A stretch of 64,000 bases of DNA from Mesobaculum littorinae (GCF_004011175.1 NZ_RQXX01000001.1:734536-798535), one strand, 5' to 3'; positions 38,575-47,937 are shown, numbered from the stretch's first letter. Notes: generated by a model from the letters alone, not told the origin. Numbers and translations are program-made.

Positions 38575-39773
38575 GGCTGCAGGCGGAAGGTCAGCGTCTT
38601 CAGATACCCCGACTCGGCCAGGTGCGGGTGTTGCGGATGATCCGGCCCCGCAAATCCCGTCCGCAAAAGCTGCGCGCTGCGGCCGCCGCGACCGATGCCC
38701 CGGATGCTGGCGCTTCGGAACTTGGCCAGGTCGGCGGCGTGCGAGCACGAGCAGAGCACAAGGTAACCGCCCGGCGCCACCAGCGGCGCGGCCAGGCGCG
38801 CGACACGCTCGTAGGCGCGCAATCCCGCCTCCAGCGCCTGTTTCGAGGGGGCGAAGGCCGGCGGATCGCAGACCACGACGTCGAACTGCGCGCCCTCCTG
38901 CCCCAACCGGGTCAGCGCGTCGAAGGCATCCGCCTTCTCGGCGGTAAAGCGGTCGCCCTGCCCCATCGCCTCGGCCCCGCGCCGGGCGAGATCCAGCGCC
39001 GGGTCCGATCCATCGACGGCATGGGCGCTTTCCGCCCCCGCCGCGAGTCCCGCCAGGGCGAAGCCGCCGACATGGCTGAACACGTCCAGCATCCGCCCGC
39101 CACGCGCCAGCCGCGCGGCAAAGGCATGGTTCGGGCGCTGGTCGTAGAAAAGGCCGGTCTTCTGCCCACCCAGAAGGTCGGCCATGTAGATTGCGCCGTT
39201 CATCGGCACCTCGACCGGTCCCGCCAGGGCGCCCGCGATCAGACCCGACGCTTCGTCCAGACCTTCCAGGCTGCGCGCCCGGCCGCTGGCGTTCTTGACG
39301 ATGGCGGTGACACCCGCCACCTCGGTCAGCGCGGCGGTCAGCTCGTCAATCAGCCGCTCGGCCCAGGCAGCGTTGGGCTGGATCACGGCCGCGTCGCCGA
39401 AACGGTCGATCACCACCCCCGGCAGGCCGTCGGCTTCGGCATGGACGAGACGGTAGAAGGGCGCGTCGTAAAGCGTCTCGCGCAGGGTCAGCGCGGCACG
39501 GAGGCGGGCGCGCAGCCACTCGGCGTCGATCCTTGCGTCGGGGTCGCGGTCCAGCATCCGCGCCATGATCTTCGAGACCGGGTTCACCGCGACGATGCCC
39601 AGCGGCTGCCGGTCGGCATCTTCGAGCCGGGCAATGCTGCCGGGCGCCAGCGCCTTGGTGCGGCGGTCGGTGACAAGCTGGTCCGCGTAAACCCACGGCG
39701 CGCCAAAGCGCAGCGGACGCGGGTCGATCTTGGGACGCAGGCGGATGACGGGAAGGTCTGGGGTATCGCTCAT
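38571..39773 (-). CDS. RlmI-like class I SAM-dependent rRNA methyltransferase
   Basis: This 400-aa protein has an N-terminal PUA-type domain (RLRPKIDPRPLRFGAPWVYADQL), a linker domain, and a C-terminal Rossmann methyltransferase. SAM-binding LDVFSHVGGFALAG and catalytic VVVCDPPAFAPSKQ (DPP motif) are clear, as is VLCSCSH. This is the RlmI family, which makes 5-methylcytosine in 23S rRNA. The target nucleotide here is not certain. ATG 39773 is the family start. Its stop overlaps the PIN gene's GTG. Confidence 0.88.
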   Translation of the reverse strand: MSDTPDLPVIRLRPKIDPRPLRFGAPWVYADQLVTDRRTKALAPGSIARLEDADRQPLGIVAVNPVSKIMARMLDRDPDARIDAEWLRARLRAALTLRETLYDAPFYRLVHAEADGLPGVVIDRFGDAAVIQPNAAWAERLIDELTAALTEVAGVTAIVKNASGRARSLEGLDEASGLIAGALAGPVEVPMNGAIYMADLLGGQKTGLFYDQRPNHAFAARLARGGRMLDVFSHVGGFALAGLAAGAESAHAVDGSDPALDLARRGAEAMGQGDRFTAEKADAFDALTRLGQEGAQFDVVVCDPPAFAPSKQALEAGLRAYERVARLAAPLVAPGGYLVLCSCSHAADLAKFRSASIRGIGRGGRSAQLLRTGFAGPDHPQHPHLAESGYLKTLTFRLQP

Positions 39774-39897
39774 GCGCCGCTTCCTACCCCGTCGCGCGGC
39801 GGCCGGGAAGCGTCTTCGACAGCTAGCGGTCCGGCGCCCCATTGGCACGGGGGCCCAAATTGGGCGATCACCGACCAGACCCAAGTCGTCAGACATG

Positions 39898-39932
39898 AAA
39901 AAGCCCCCGTAGGCGAACCTGCGAGGGCTTTT
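39898..39932. terminator. Bidirectional terminator between the 51-aa gene and the RlmI-like gene
   Basis: AAAAGCCCCCGTAGG pairs with CCTGCGAGGGCTTTT (one mismatch, one G-U) around CGAA. Ts flank the stem on both strands. On the minus strand it ends the 51-aa gene transcript 65 bp after its stop. Confidence 0.85.
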
Positions 39933-39997
39933 GGCATCGTGCTGTTCCGTCGTGCGGCCCAGCCGGACCCCGCAAAGGGCCCGAAACGGATGCGATC

Positions 39998-40153
39998 TCA
40001 GGCGTGCTTGCCGGCGTGGGGGACGTGCAGGCGGGCACGGACCCACTTGACCAGATCTCCGGCAGCTTCGCCGATGACGCGGGCGCGCATGGCGCGGGCT
40101 TCACGTTCGATGCGGGCGATGTCTTGGAAGTGGGGGGCTTGGAACTCGGTCAT
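39998..40153 (-). CDS. 51-aa small basic helical protein
   Basis: A small protein, MTEFQAPHFQDIARIEREAR then AMRARVIGEAAGDLVKWVRARLHVPHAG, forms one amphipathic helix rich in Arg and Ala. It recalls short Rhodobacterales proteins of about 50 residues (for example the RSP_7527-type family), but I cannot confirm membership. AGAGGA lies about 10 nt before ATG 40153. A strong terminator follows, so it is a separate transcription unit. Function unknown. Confidence 0.65.
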   Translation of the reverse strand: MTEFQAPHFQDIARIEREARAMRARVIGEAAGDLVKWVRARLHVPHAGKHA

Positions 40154-40336
40154 CTGTCTGACGTCCTCTGTATGCAGGTCTTCTATGCGGTTGTCTGTGT
40201 GGGCGGGGCCTGATGTGTCGTCCCCGTCGCTTGATCCGAGATATAGCCAATGCTGCGACGCAGCACCACGCACACAACCGAAACCCCGCCATGCACTCAG
40301 CGAAGACCGCCGCATTGCAGCATGCCGCACGGCGGG

Positions 40337-40381
40337 TGGACCGTTAACGCTAACGTGGGTATTATCGCGGGTGACTCACCC
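40337..40381 (+). promoter_or_regulatory. edd promoter with a LacI/GntR-type operator and a second palindrome
   Basis: TGGACC (40337-40342) and TATTAT (40360-40365) are spaced 17 bp, a good promoter. The spacer holds GTTAACGCTAAC (40343-40354). This matches the GTTAnCGnTAAC core bound by the LacI-family gluconate repressor GntR, which in E. coli controls edd-eda. A second palindrome, GGGTGACTCACCC (40369-40381), sits at the expected transcript start. The edd ATG is 30 nt further on. Repressor identity is inference. Confidence 0.6.
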
Positions 40382-40410
40382 AGCATGCATACAGACTGCG
40401 AAGGCCAGCC

Positions 40411-42216
40411 ATGACGCTTCACGCCACCATCGCCGATGTCACCGCCCGGATCGTTGCGCGCAGCGCAGACAGCCGGGCCGCCTATCTGGACCGCATGGGC
40501 CGCGCCGCCGAGGCCGGCGTCGCCCGCGCCCACCTCACCTGCGGCAACCAGGCCCATGCCTATGCCGCCATGTCGCAGGACAAGACGGCGCTGGCCGAAG
40601 GCCGCGTGCCGAACCTCGGGATCGTCACCGCCTACAACGACATGCTCTCGGCGCATCAGCCGTTCGAAACCTTCCCGGAGCGGATTCGCGCAGCGGCGCG
40701 GGCCGCGGGCGCGACGGCGCAGGTCGCAGGTGGTGTGCCGGCGATGTGCGACGGTGTCACACAGGGGCAGCCGGGGATGGAGCTGTCGCTGTTCTCGCGC
40801 GACGTCATCGCGCTGGCCGCGGGGGTCGCGCTGTCGCACAACTGCTTCGATGCCTCGGTCTACCTGGGCGTCTGCGACAAGATCGTGCCGGGCCTCGTGA
40901 TCGCGGCGGCGACGTTCAGCCATATCCCGGCGGTGTTCCTGCCCGCGGGACCGATGACCAGCGGCCTGCCCAACGACGAGAAATCGCGCATCCGCCAGCA
41001 ATACGCCGCAGGCGAAATCGGGCGGGACGAGCTGATGGCGGCCGAGATGGCCAGCTATCACGGTCCGGGCACCTGCACCTTCTACGGCACGGCGAACTCG
41101 AACCAGATGCTGATGGAGTTCATGGGCCTGCACCTGCCCGGCGCGTCCTTCGTCAACCCCAACACGCCGCTGCGCGACGCGTTGACCGATGCGGGCGCGA
41201 AACGCGCGCTCGAGATCACGGCGCTGGGGAACGACTATCGTCCGGCGGGGCAGATCCTGGACGAAAAGGCCTTCGTCAACGGCATCGTCGGGCTGATGGC
41301 CACCGGCGGGTCGACCAACCTCGTCCTGCACCTGCCCGCCATGGCGCGGGCCGCGGGGGTGATCCTCGACACCCAGGACTTTGCCGACATCTCTTCCGCC
41401 GTGCCGCTGATGGCCAAGGTCTATCCCAACGGGTTGGCCGACGTGAACCATTTCCACGCCGCGGGCGGGCTGTCCTACATGATCGGCGAGCTGTTGGAGG
41501 GCGGTCTGCTGCATCCCGACACCAAGACGGTCGCGGGCGACGGCATGGCGCACTACACGCGCGAGCCCAAGCTGCAGGACGGTCGCCTGATCTGGGACGA
41601 CGGTGCGGCCGAGACGCTGAACGACAAGATCCTGCGCCCCGTCTCGGACCCGTTCCAGAAGACCGGGGGTCTGGCCGACCTGCAGGGCAACCTGGGCCGC
41701 GCGGTCATGAAGGTCTCGGCCGTGGCGCCAGAACGTCACGTGATCGAGGCCCGCGCCCGTATCTTCGCCGATCAGGCCGAGGTGAAGGAGGCGTTCCGCC
41801 GCAACGAAATCACCGAGGATACGGTCGTCGTCGTCCGCTTCCAGGGGCCCAAGGCCAACGGCATGCCGGAGCTGCATTCCCTGACGCCCACGTTGGCGGT
41901 GCTGCAGGACCGGGGACTCAAGGTCGCGCTGGTGACCGACGGGCGGATGTCGGGGGCGTCGGGCAAGGTCCCGGCGGCGATCCATCTCGCGCCCGAGGCG
42001 GCGGATGGCGGCCCCATCGCCAAGCTGCGCGACGGCGACATCGTCCGTGTCGACGCGGTGGCGGGCACGATCAGCGTGCTGGCCGAGGATTTCGAGACAC
42101 GCGCGCCGGTGACGGCAGACCTTTCGGCCAACGGCCACGGCATCGGCCGGGAAATGTTCGAGGTGTTCCGCCAGAACGTCGGGCTATCCAGCCGCGGCGC
42201 CGCCGTGGTGGTCTGA
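40411..42216 (+). CDS. edd: 6-phosphogluconate dehydratase (Entner-Doudoroff)
   Basis: This 601-aa Edd dehydrates 6-phosphogluconate to KDPG. It belongs to the IlvD/Edd family with a 4Fe-4S cluster. Cysteine-bearing signature segments are [43 protein letters not shown] and [17 protein letters not shown]. The C-terminal domain has [19 protein letters not shown]. Length matches the family (about 600). AAGG lies 9 nt before the ATG. Its partner eda is 1.2 kb downstream, beyond an oppositely oriented lipoprotein gene, so the pathway genes are near but not one operon. Confidence 0.98.
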   Translation: MTLHATIADVTARIVARSADSRAAYLDRMGRAAEAGVARAHLTCGNQAHAYAAMSQDKTALAEGRVPNLGIVTAYNDMLSAHQPFETFPERIRAAARAAGATAQVAGGVPAMCDGVTQGQPGMELSLFSRDVIALAAGVALSHNCFDASVYLGVCDKIVPGLVIAAATFSHIPAVFLPAGPMTSGLPNDEKSRIRQQYAAGEIGRDELMAAEMASYHGPGTCTFYGTANSNQMLMEFMGLHLPGASFVNPNTPLRDALTDAGAKRALEITALGNDYRPAGQILDEKAFVNGIVGLMATGGSTNLVLHLPAMARAAGVILDTQDFADISSAVPLMAKVYPNGLADVNHFHAAGGLSYMIGELLEGGLLHPDTKTVAGDGMAHYTREPKLQDGRLIWDDGAAETLNDKILRPVSDPFQKTGGLADLQGNLGRAVMKVSAVAPERHVIEARARIFADQAEVKEAFRRNEITEDTVVVVRFQGPKANGMPELHSLTPTLAVLQDRGLKVALVTDGRMSGASGKVPAAIHLAPEAADGGPIAKLRDGDIVRVDAVAGTISVLAEDFETRAPVTADLSANGHGIGREMFEVFRQNVGLSSRGAAVVV

Positions 42217-42244
42217 ACCCCGAAACGGGCCTCAGAGGGGGCCG

Positions 42245-42273
42245 GGCACAGGGCACTCACCATGCCCTGTGCC
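42245..42273 (+). terminator. Hairpin after edd
   Basis: GGCACAGGGCA and its exact complement form an 11-bp stem with a 7-nt loop 28 bp after the edd stop. A second hairpin, GCGCCCC-CTC-GGGGCGC (42311-42327), follows. Neither has a T-run. Confidence 0.55.
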
Positions 42274-42368
42274 GGACCAGTCCGTGCCGCTGCTTTACGC
42301 AGGCCATCCGGCGCCCCCTCGGGGCGCATGAGGCCGGGCTTCGGCGCCCCTCAGCGGGCGCCGAAATC

Positions 42369-43013
42369 TCATTCGCGGTCGAGGTAGAAGGCGCCTTCGC
42401 CGCTGTAAAGCTCGTTGCCCTCGTCATCGGCGACATACACCAACGTGTCGCCCGCAACGCCCGAGGCGCCTTCGCCCGCGAAGACCCCGCCGAAGACGGC
42501 GGCGGTTCGGGCGGATCGACCATCGATCTCAAGCTCGCCCACGGTGGCCACGGCGATCCCGCCGCTTGTCAATGCGACCGGGCCGTCGGGCCCATCAACC
42601 ACCTCGGTTTCGCGGATGAGTTCGCTTTGCACGACATCGGGGTCGGAGCGCAGGGTGCCCGCGATCCTCTCGGTCCCCGCGGGCGTCACCGAGCGGATGT
42701 TCGACACCTCGGCCGAAATCGGGTCCGACACGGCGGGATCGAAGTTGATGCTCATGTCGACATCGGCGAGGATTTCGCCGGCCGGACGATCGGCGGCATC
42801 CGACATCGCGACGCGCGTGCCCCCCGCGAAATCCGCCCGCCCCGAGGCGGGCAGATCCAGCGTCGGGCCCCGATCCACGACCCGTTCGAAACTCTCGTCG
42901 AAATCCCGCTGCGTGACATCGCGCGGTCCGCTATCGCCGCCGCCACCACTGCACCCGGCAAGACCGGCAAAGGCCGCCAGCGCCAAGGCCGACGCACCAA
43001 TCCTGATCAACAT
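42369..43013 (-). CDS. Hypothetical lipoprotein, possible beta-barrel TbpB-like C-terminal domain
   Basis: This 214-aa protein begins MLIRIGASALALAAFAGLAGC, a lipoprotein signal with lipobox LAGC, followed by a Gly/Ser linker. The mature part lacks other cysteines and is rich in Asp, Gly and Val. AAVFGGVFAGEGASG and DEGNELYSGEGAFYLDRE near the end recall the FGGxFxG motifs of TbpB-like barrels of surface lipoproteins, but the match is loose. GGAGGA lies about 7 nt before ATG 43013. It faces edd and eda on the opposite strand and has no obvious link to them. Confidence 0.65.
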   Translation of the reverse strand: MLIRIGASALALAAFAGLAGCSGGGGDSGPRDVTQRDFDESFERVVDRGPTLDLPASGRADFAGGTRVAMSDAADRPAGEILADVDMSINFDPAVSDPISAEVSNIRSVTPAGTERIAGTLRSDPDVVQSELIRETEVVDGPDGPVALTSGGIAVATVGELEIDGRSARTAAVFGGVFAGEGASGVAGDTLVYVADDEGNELYSGEGAFYLDRE

Positions 43014-43389
43014 CCCCAAATCCTCCAACGACATCGCCGGACCCGGTCCGCGCGATGTCAGCCCACTCGAACGCCCGGATCATCCCGACACGGGCGTGGT
43101 TCGAACCCTGACGGCGGCGCGGCAGGTCCGACCTTGCCGTCCGCCGCGTTTCCCGGGCCGTGTCGGATCTAATGGGCCTGCGCGCGTAGCGGTCAACGGA
43201 AATGTGAGACGCTCCATCACTTATAGTGACACCGCGTCAGGAACCGCCTGCCCGCGCAGTGCGCAGGGCCAATGGGCACGCCCTATACGCCCCGCTCAGG
43301 CGGGAACCCGCGTGGGGGGCGCGGGCCGGTGGACAGTTCCGGGCCCCGGGGGCTAGATGCAGCCGTAACAGATGATAACGGAGCCCGGA
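43014..43389. other. Intergenic region between the lipoprotein and eda
   Basis: These 376 bp separate two divergent starts and must hold both promoters. A 13-nt palindrome TCACT-TAT-AGTGA lies at 43217-43229. On the minus strand TTGACC is followed after 17 bp by ATTAGA, a weak promoter candidate for the lipoprotein. CCGTAACAGATGATAACGG (43363-43381) overlaps the eda ribosome-binding site and is an imperfect palindrome. I see no gene here. Confidence 0.4.
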
Positions 43390-44031
43390 ATGACCCCCGA
43401 AGACGCCTCTGCCCAAGCTGCCGAACTTTGCCGCCTCGCCCCGGTGATCCCGGTTCTGGTGATCGAGGATGCCGCCAAGGCGCGCCTGCTGGGCGAGGCT
43501 CTGGTCGCGGGCGGTCTGCCCGCGCTCGAGGTCACGCTGCGCACCCCTGCCGCGCTGGACGCAATCCGCGAGATGGCCGCCATTCAGGGCGCCCGCGTCG
43601 GCGCCGGCACCCTGCTGACCCCGGCGGATGTCGAGGCGGCCAAGGCCGCCGGCGCGACCTTCGGGGTTTCACCCGGGGCCACCCAGCGCATCGTCGATGC
43701 CTGCGAGGCCAACGACCTGCCCCTGCTGCCGGGTGCTGCGACGGCGACCGAAGCCATGTCGCTCCTGGAACGCGGATACACGGTGCAGAAGTTCTTTCCC
43801 GCCGAGGCGTCGGGCGGGGCACCGGCGCTCAAGGCAATCGGTGCGCCGCTGCCGCAGATCTCGTTTTGCCCCACGGGCGGCGTGTCGCTGAAAAACGCCA
43901 CGAGCTACCTGTCGCTGCCCAACGTCCTGTGTGTCGGCGGCAGCTGGGTGGCGCCCGCGCAGATGGTCGAGGCCGGGGACCGCGCCGGGATCGAGGCGCT
44001 GGCCAGGGAAGCCGCGTCGCTGCCGCGCTGA
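43390..44031 (+). CDS. eda: KDPG aldolase (Entner-Doudoroff)
   Basis: This 213-aa aldolase splits 2-keto-3-deoxy-6-phosphogluconate into pyruvate and glyceraldehyde-3-phosphate; the tpiA product of the same window acts on the latter. Catalytic Glu lies in LPALEVTLRTP, the Schiff-base Lys in YTVQKFFPAEASGG, and PTGGVSLKNATSYL binds phosphate. GGAG is 7 nt before ATG 43390; an ATG at 43372 lacks a ribosome-binding site. The Entner-Doudoroff route is the main glycolytic route in many Rhodobacteraceae. Confidence 0.97.
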   Translation: MTPEDASAQAAELCRLAPVIPVLVIEDAAKARLLGEALVAGGLPALEVTLRTPAALDAIREMAAIQGARVGAGTLLTPADVEAAKAAGATFGVSPGATQRIVDACEANDLPLLPGAATATEAMSLLERGYTVQKFFPAEASGGAPALKAIGAPLPQISFCPTGGVSLKNATSYLSLPNVLCVGGSWVAPAQMVEAGDRAGIEALAREAASLPR

Positions 44032-44091
44032 CCCGTCAGAAAAACCGGATCCCCCCGCCGCCGGCGTGGCAGCGCCGAGGGTGAGGGGCCC

Positions 44092-44120
44092 GCTGTCCCG
44101 GCCGCTAGTGCCGGGACAGC
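44092..44120. terminator. Convergent terminator between eda and the glnE-linked gene
   Basis: GCTGTCCCGG and its exact complement form a 10-bp stem with a 9-nt loop. The stop codon of the minus-strand gene (44105-44107) lies in the loop. It can fold in both transcripts. Confidence 0.6.
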
Positions 44121-44383
44121 CGCGCCGCGCGGCCGCCGCGCCGCTGGGTGCCGGGCGCATCTTCCAGCCCCGCGCGCAGCACCGTCGTCATCGGGTGTGC
44201 CTCTGGCGCGCCATGCCGATCGAGCAGGCGCGGGATGGCGTCCTGTGCCGTGGTCCCGGGCGCAAGCGACAGCGCCCAGTCGAGGAAGATGCCCCGGCAA
44301 TCCTCGGCAGTGATGCCCTCGATCACGTAGCTTTCGCGGATCAGGCCCTTGGGATCGATGGGATCGATGGATTTCTCGGTCAT
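44105..44383 (-). CDS. 92-aa hypothetical protein coupled to glnE
   Basis: A 92-aa protein, MTEKSIDPIDPKGLIRESYV at the start, then ITAEDCRGIFLDWALSLAPG and HPMTTVLRAGLEDAP, ends in a basic tail. The ATG overlaps the glnE stop as ATGA, so it is translated with glnE. I recognise no domain. The middle looks like a small helical fold with one Cys. Its fixed position behind glnE suggests a role tied to that gene, but none can be stated. Confidence 0.75.
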   Translation of the reverse strand: MTEKSIDPIDPKGLIRESYVIEGITAEDCRGIFLDWALSLAPGTTAQDAIPRLLDRHGAPEAHPMTTVLRAGLEDAPGTQRRGGRAARLSRH

Positions 44384-47184
44384 GCAGGCCTCTCCGTCGG
44401 GACGTGCAGCGCGCGTCCTATGATGTCGTCGCTTTGCGCCGCCACCCGGTCGAGCGCCGCGGGCAGCTCGGCGATGGCGGTGCCGGTGGCGCGTTCCATG
44501 AACGTCTCGGCCCCCTGCCCCGGCGGCGGGCCGTCCGCGCCGGACCATCCGCCGTCCGTCCCCATGAGCCCCAGCGCCGCCCGCACCCGGCGGAAGAGGC
44601 TATGCGCCTGCGTCAGGCAATCGGCGTCGGTCTTGTCGATCAGCCCGGCCTCGGCCCCGCCGGCGATCTGCGCCTGCGGGCTCTGCTCGACGCTGCCCGA
44701 CAGGAGGGCGAGCGCCGAGGCCATAAGCTCGATATCCTGCAACCGGCCCGGGCCGGACTTGGGCTGAAGACCGCCGGTCGCGGGGGCCGCGGCGGCCAGT
44801 CTTTCGCGCATCGCGGCGGTGTCGGTGCGCACCTGATCCGCGTCGTGAGGGCGTGTCAGAAGCTTCTGCCGGAACCCCTCGATATCGCGGGCCAGATCCC
44901 GGTCGCCCGCGACAGGGCGCCCACGGGTCAGGGCCAGGTGTTCCCACGTCCAGGCCTCTTCGCACTGGTAGCGGCGAAAGGCTGGGAGCGCGGTGGCGAC
45001 GGGCCCCTGCTTGCCCGAGGGGCGCAGGCGCATGTCGACCTCGTAAAGCCGTCCGCCCGCCATCGGCGCCGTCAGCGCGGTGACCAGCGCCTGGGTCAGG
45101 CGGGCGTAATAGGTCCGCGACGGCAGCGGGCGCCGCCCCTCGGACGCCTCGACACCCGCATCGTCGTAGATCGCGATCATGTCGAGATCGCTTTGCGCGG
45201 TCAGCGATCGAGCGCCCAGCGACCCCATGCCCATGATCACCGCGCCCCGCCCCGGCGCCGGACCATGGCGGCTGGCGAAATCCTCGGCCACGCGGGGAAA
45301 CAGGGCCGACAAGACGGCGCCCGCTAGGTCGGCGTAGTGCGTGCCCGCCTCGTCGGCTCCGATCAGCCCGCGCAGGTGATGCACGCCGACGCGGAAATGC
45401 CAGTCCCGCATCCAGTGCCGCGCGGTGTCGAGCGCGCCTTCATAGTCGCCCGCCTGGTCGATCCGTCCGGCCAGCTCGGCGCGCAGCGCGGCCTCACCCG
45501 GCCATGGTTCGAAGAAGGTGCCGCCGATCACCGCGTCGAAGACGCCCGAGTTGCGGGACAGGTAGCGCGCGAGGTCGGGCGCCGTGTCGGCAATGTCGAT
45601 CAGCAGGTCGACCAGATGCGGATTGGCCTCGAACAGCGAAAAGAGCTGCACGCCCGCCGGCAGCCCGGCCAGGAACCCGTCTAGATGCACGAGCGTGCGG
45701 TCGGGCGCCCCGGTGCGCTGCACCTTGTCCACGAGCATCGGCTGCAACCGGTGAAAGATCGCCTGTGCACGCTCGGACCGCAGCGCGGGATAGCTGCTCC
45801 AGCGTTCGATGATACGGGCCTGATCCTCGGTCGGCTCGGCCACGTCGCCGGAGTGGTGGCCCGTCCCGGGGGCAAAGAAATCCTCGGTCAGTTCTGCCAC
45901 GCGGGTCAGGCGCTCGGTCAGCTCGGCGCGCAGGCCGGGGGTGTCGCGCCCCATCAGCGCGGCGATCCGGTCCAGCCCCTGGTCCGAGCCGGGCAGCTGG
46001 TGGGTCTGCGCGTCGCCCACCATCTGCAGCCGGTGTTCGACCTCGCGGTGCGCGCGGTAGTCCTGCGCCAGCTGGTCGGTCACATCGCCCGGCACCCATC
46101 CCGCGGCGGCCAGCCGGGCCAGCCCCTCGACCGTGCCGCGCACCCGCAGCGACGCGTCGCGGCCGCCCGCGATGATCTGCCGGGTCTGGGTGAAGAACTC
46201 GATTTCGCGAATGCCGCCACGGCCCAGTTTCATGTCGTGGTCGGGCAGCGTGATCGGGCCGCCCAGCCCCTTGTGGCTGCGGATCCGCAGGCGCATGTCG
46301 TGCGCGTCCTGGATCGCGGCGAAATCCAGGTGGCGCCGCCAGATGAAGGGGTGCAGACGATCAAGATACGCCGTGCCCGCGTCGATGTCGCCGGCACAGG
46401 GGCGGGCCTTGATATGCGCGGCCCTTTCCCACGTGCGGCCCACGCTTTCATAGTAGCGTTCGGCCGCCTCGGTCGACATGCAGACCGGTGTGACCGCCGG
46501 ATCGGGCCGCAACCGCAAATCGGTGCGGAAGACATAGCCGCCGGCGTCGGTCTCGGACAGGATCCCCGCCATGCTGCGCGTCGCCTTGATGAAGGTTGTG
46601 CGCGCGGCAAGATAGGCGTCCGCCTCGAACCGGCTTTCGTCGAAAAGGCAGATCAGGTCGATGTCGGAGGAATAGTTCAGCTCGCCCGCCCCCATCTTCC
46701 CCATCGCCAGGACCAGCATTCCGGCGCGGGCGGGATCGGTGTCGGGCGCGATCCCGGGCAGCTTGTTGCGCGCGATCAGGGGGGTCAGCGCGGCAGCGAG
46801 GGCCCCCTGCACGGCCATGTCGGCAAGGTCGGTCAGCGTGCCGGTGACCTGCTCCAGCGACCACAGGCCGCCCAGATCCGCCAGCGCGGTCAGCAGCGCG
46901 ATCCGCCGCTTGGCCTGCCGCAGGCCGCCGCGCATCTCGTCTGGCGGCAGCTTGCGCAGGGTCGCGAACGTGGCGTCCCGGGCGGCGTCCGGTCCGGCCT
47001 CCAGCGCCTCGGCCAGCCAGTCGGTCTCGCGCTCGATCAGGCCGCGCAGGTAGGGCGAACTGCCCGCGGTGCCACGGATCAGGTCGGCGACCTCGGGCGG
47101 CTGCGGCGGCAACAGCGCCAGCGCCTCGTCGCCGCGGTCGGGCTCGTAGGCATGCGGGCTGCGGGTGAGGGATGCAAAGCTCAT
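44380..47184 (-). CDS. glnE: Bifunctional glutamine synthetase adenylyltransferase/deadenylase
   Basis: This 934-aa GlnE attaches AMP to, and removes it from, glutamine synthetase in response to PII. It has two nucleotidyltransferase domains with linked helical bundles. The N-terminal site reads AMGKMGAGELNYSSDIDL (deadenylase), the C-terminal site MGMGSLGARSLTAQSDLDM (adenylylase); each has the metal-binding DxD. ATG 47184 is taken from the family-like N-terminus MSFASLTRSPHAY. Length is near the family norm of about 950. Confidence 0.96.
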   Translation of the reverse strand: MSFASLTRSPHAYEPDRGDEALALLPPQPPEVADLIRGTAGSSPYLRGLIERETDWLAEALEAGPDAARDATFATLRKLPPDEMRGGLRQAKRRIALLTALADLGGLWSLEQVTGTLTDLADMAVQGALAAALTPLIARNKLPGIAPDTDPARAGMLVLAMGKMGAGELNYSSDIDLICLFDESRFEADAYLAARTTFIKATRSMAGILSETDAGGYVFRTDLRLRPDPAVTPVCMSTEAAERYYESVGRTWERAAHIKARPCAGDIDAGTAYLDRLHPFIWRRHLDFAAIQDAHDMRLRIRSHKGLGGPITLPDHDMKLGRGGIREIEFFTQTRQIIAGGRDASLRVRGTVEGLARLAAAGWVPGDVTDQLAQDYRAHREVEHRLQMVGDAQTHQLPGSDQGLDRIAALMGRDTPGLRAELTERLTRVAELTEDFFAPGTGHHSGDVAEPTEDQARIIERWSSYPALRSERAQAIFHRLQPMLVDKVQRTGAPDRTLVHLDGFLAGLPAGVQLFSLFEANPHLVDLLIDIADTAPDLARYLSRNSGVFDAVIGGTFFEPWPGEAALRAELAGRIDQAGDYEGALDTARHWMRDWHFRVGVHHLRGLIGADEAGTHYADLAGAVLSALFPRVAEDFASRHGPAPGRGAVIMGMGSLGARSLTAQSDLDMIAIYDDAGVEASEGRRPLPSRTYYARLTQALVTALTAPMAGGRLYEVDMRLRPSGKQGPVATALPAFRRYQCEEAWTWEHLALTRGRPVAGDRDLARDIEGFRQKLLTRPHDADQVRTDTAAMRERLAAAAPATGGLQPKSGPGRLQDIELMASALALLSGSVEQSPQAQIAGGAEAGLIDKTDADCLTQAHSLFRRVRAALGLMGTDGGWSGADGPPPGQGAETFMERATGTAIAELPAALDRVAAQSDDIIGRALHVPTERPA

Positions 47185-47334
47185 GACTGCGGGTTTGGCG
47201 GGCGGCGCCCCGCGGGTCAAGCATCCTGCGCGTGCGGGGCTCAGGTCGGGGCTATGGTGGGGGCGTGGGGGGGCTTGCAGACCCCGCGGCATCGCGGCAC
47301 GAGGGTCGAACCAAGCAGGGGGAGATGCCGCGCC

Positions 47335-47814
47335 ATGTCGAAAAGTCTCAAACGCGTCGCCCGGGCGCTTGCCGATGCCGGGATCGACACCGAGATCGTC
47401 GAGATGTCCGAGGGCACGCGCAGCGCCGCCGATGCCGCCCGCGCGGTGGGATGCGAGATCGACCAGATCGCCAAGTCGATCATCTTTCGCGGGCAGGACA
47501 GCGGCACCGCGCTGCTGTTCCTGACCGCAGGCGGCAACCGGGTGTCGTCCGAGGCGGCCGAAGTCTGCGCGGGCGAACCGCTTGGAAAGGCGGATGCCGC
47601 GCTGATCCGGGCGCAGACCGGCTTTGCCATTGGCGGTGTCGCGCCGCTGGGCCACCTGTCGCCGATCCGCGCCTTCTGCGACCCGCGCCTGACCGAGTTC
47701 GACAGCGTCTGGGCGGCCGGCGGCACGCCGCGCCACGTGTTCCGGATTGCCCCTGCCGAGCTTCTGCGCGTCACCGAAGCACAGCTCGCTGAGTTTACCG
47801 GGAAACCGGCGTAG
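47335..47814 (+). CDS. YbaK/EbsC family aminoacyl-tRNA deacylase
   Basis: This 159-aa YbaK-type protein belongs to the trans-editing deacylases that hydrolyse mischarged tRNAs such as Cys-tRNA-Pro. The family Lys is in IAKSIIFRG, and GFAIGGVAPLGHL is the conserved GGVxPxG loop. A GGGGGAG ribosome-binding site lies upstream of the ATG. It is transcribed away from glnE and appears to be a single gene. Confidence 0.92.
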   Translation: MSKSLKRVARALADAGIDTEIVEMSEGTRSAADAARAVGCEIDQIAKSIIFRGQDSGTALLFLTAGGNRVSSEAAEVCAGEPLGKADAALIRAQTGFAIGGVAPLGHLSPIRAFCDPRLTEFDSVWAAGGTPRHVFRIAPAELLRVTEAQLAEFTGKPA

Positions 47815-47937
47815 CGCGCTCCGCAGGGCGCATGTGAAAAAGATTTACATTGCCCCTTGCAGAACCGCCCCTCCCTTCCGATCTAGAGTAATGTGAAAGG
47901 CATTTACATCAACCGAGACATGGGAGACCCGACCGAG

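Noticed and set aside
38622-43172. Open frame of about 1500 codons on the plus strand across the RlmI-like gene and edd
   Set aside because: It is a shadow frame in GC-rich DNA: antisense to one well-recognised gene and out of frame with edd, with no family similarity and an Arg/Gly/His-rich composition.
43217-43229. Palindrome TCACT-TAT-AGTGA upstream of eda as an operator
   Set aside because: It differs from the GntR-type core seen at edd, and its distance from eda (161 bp) is large. Kept only as a note in the gap entry.
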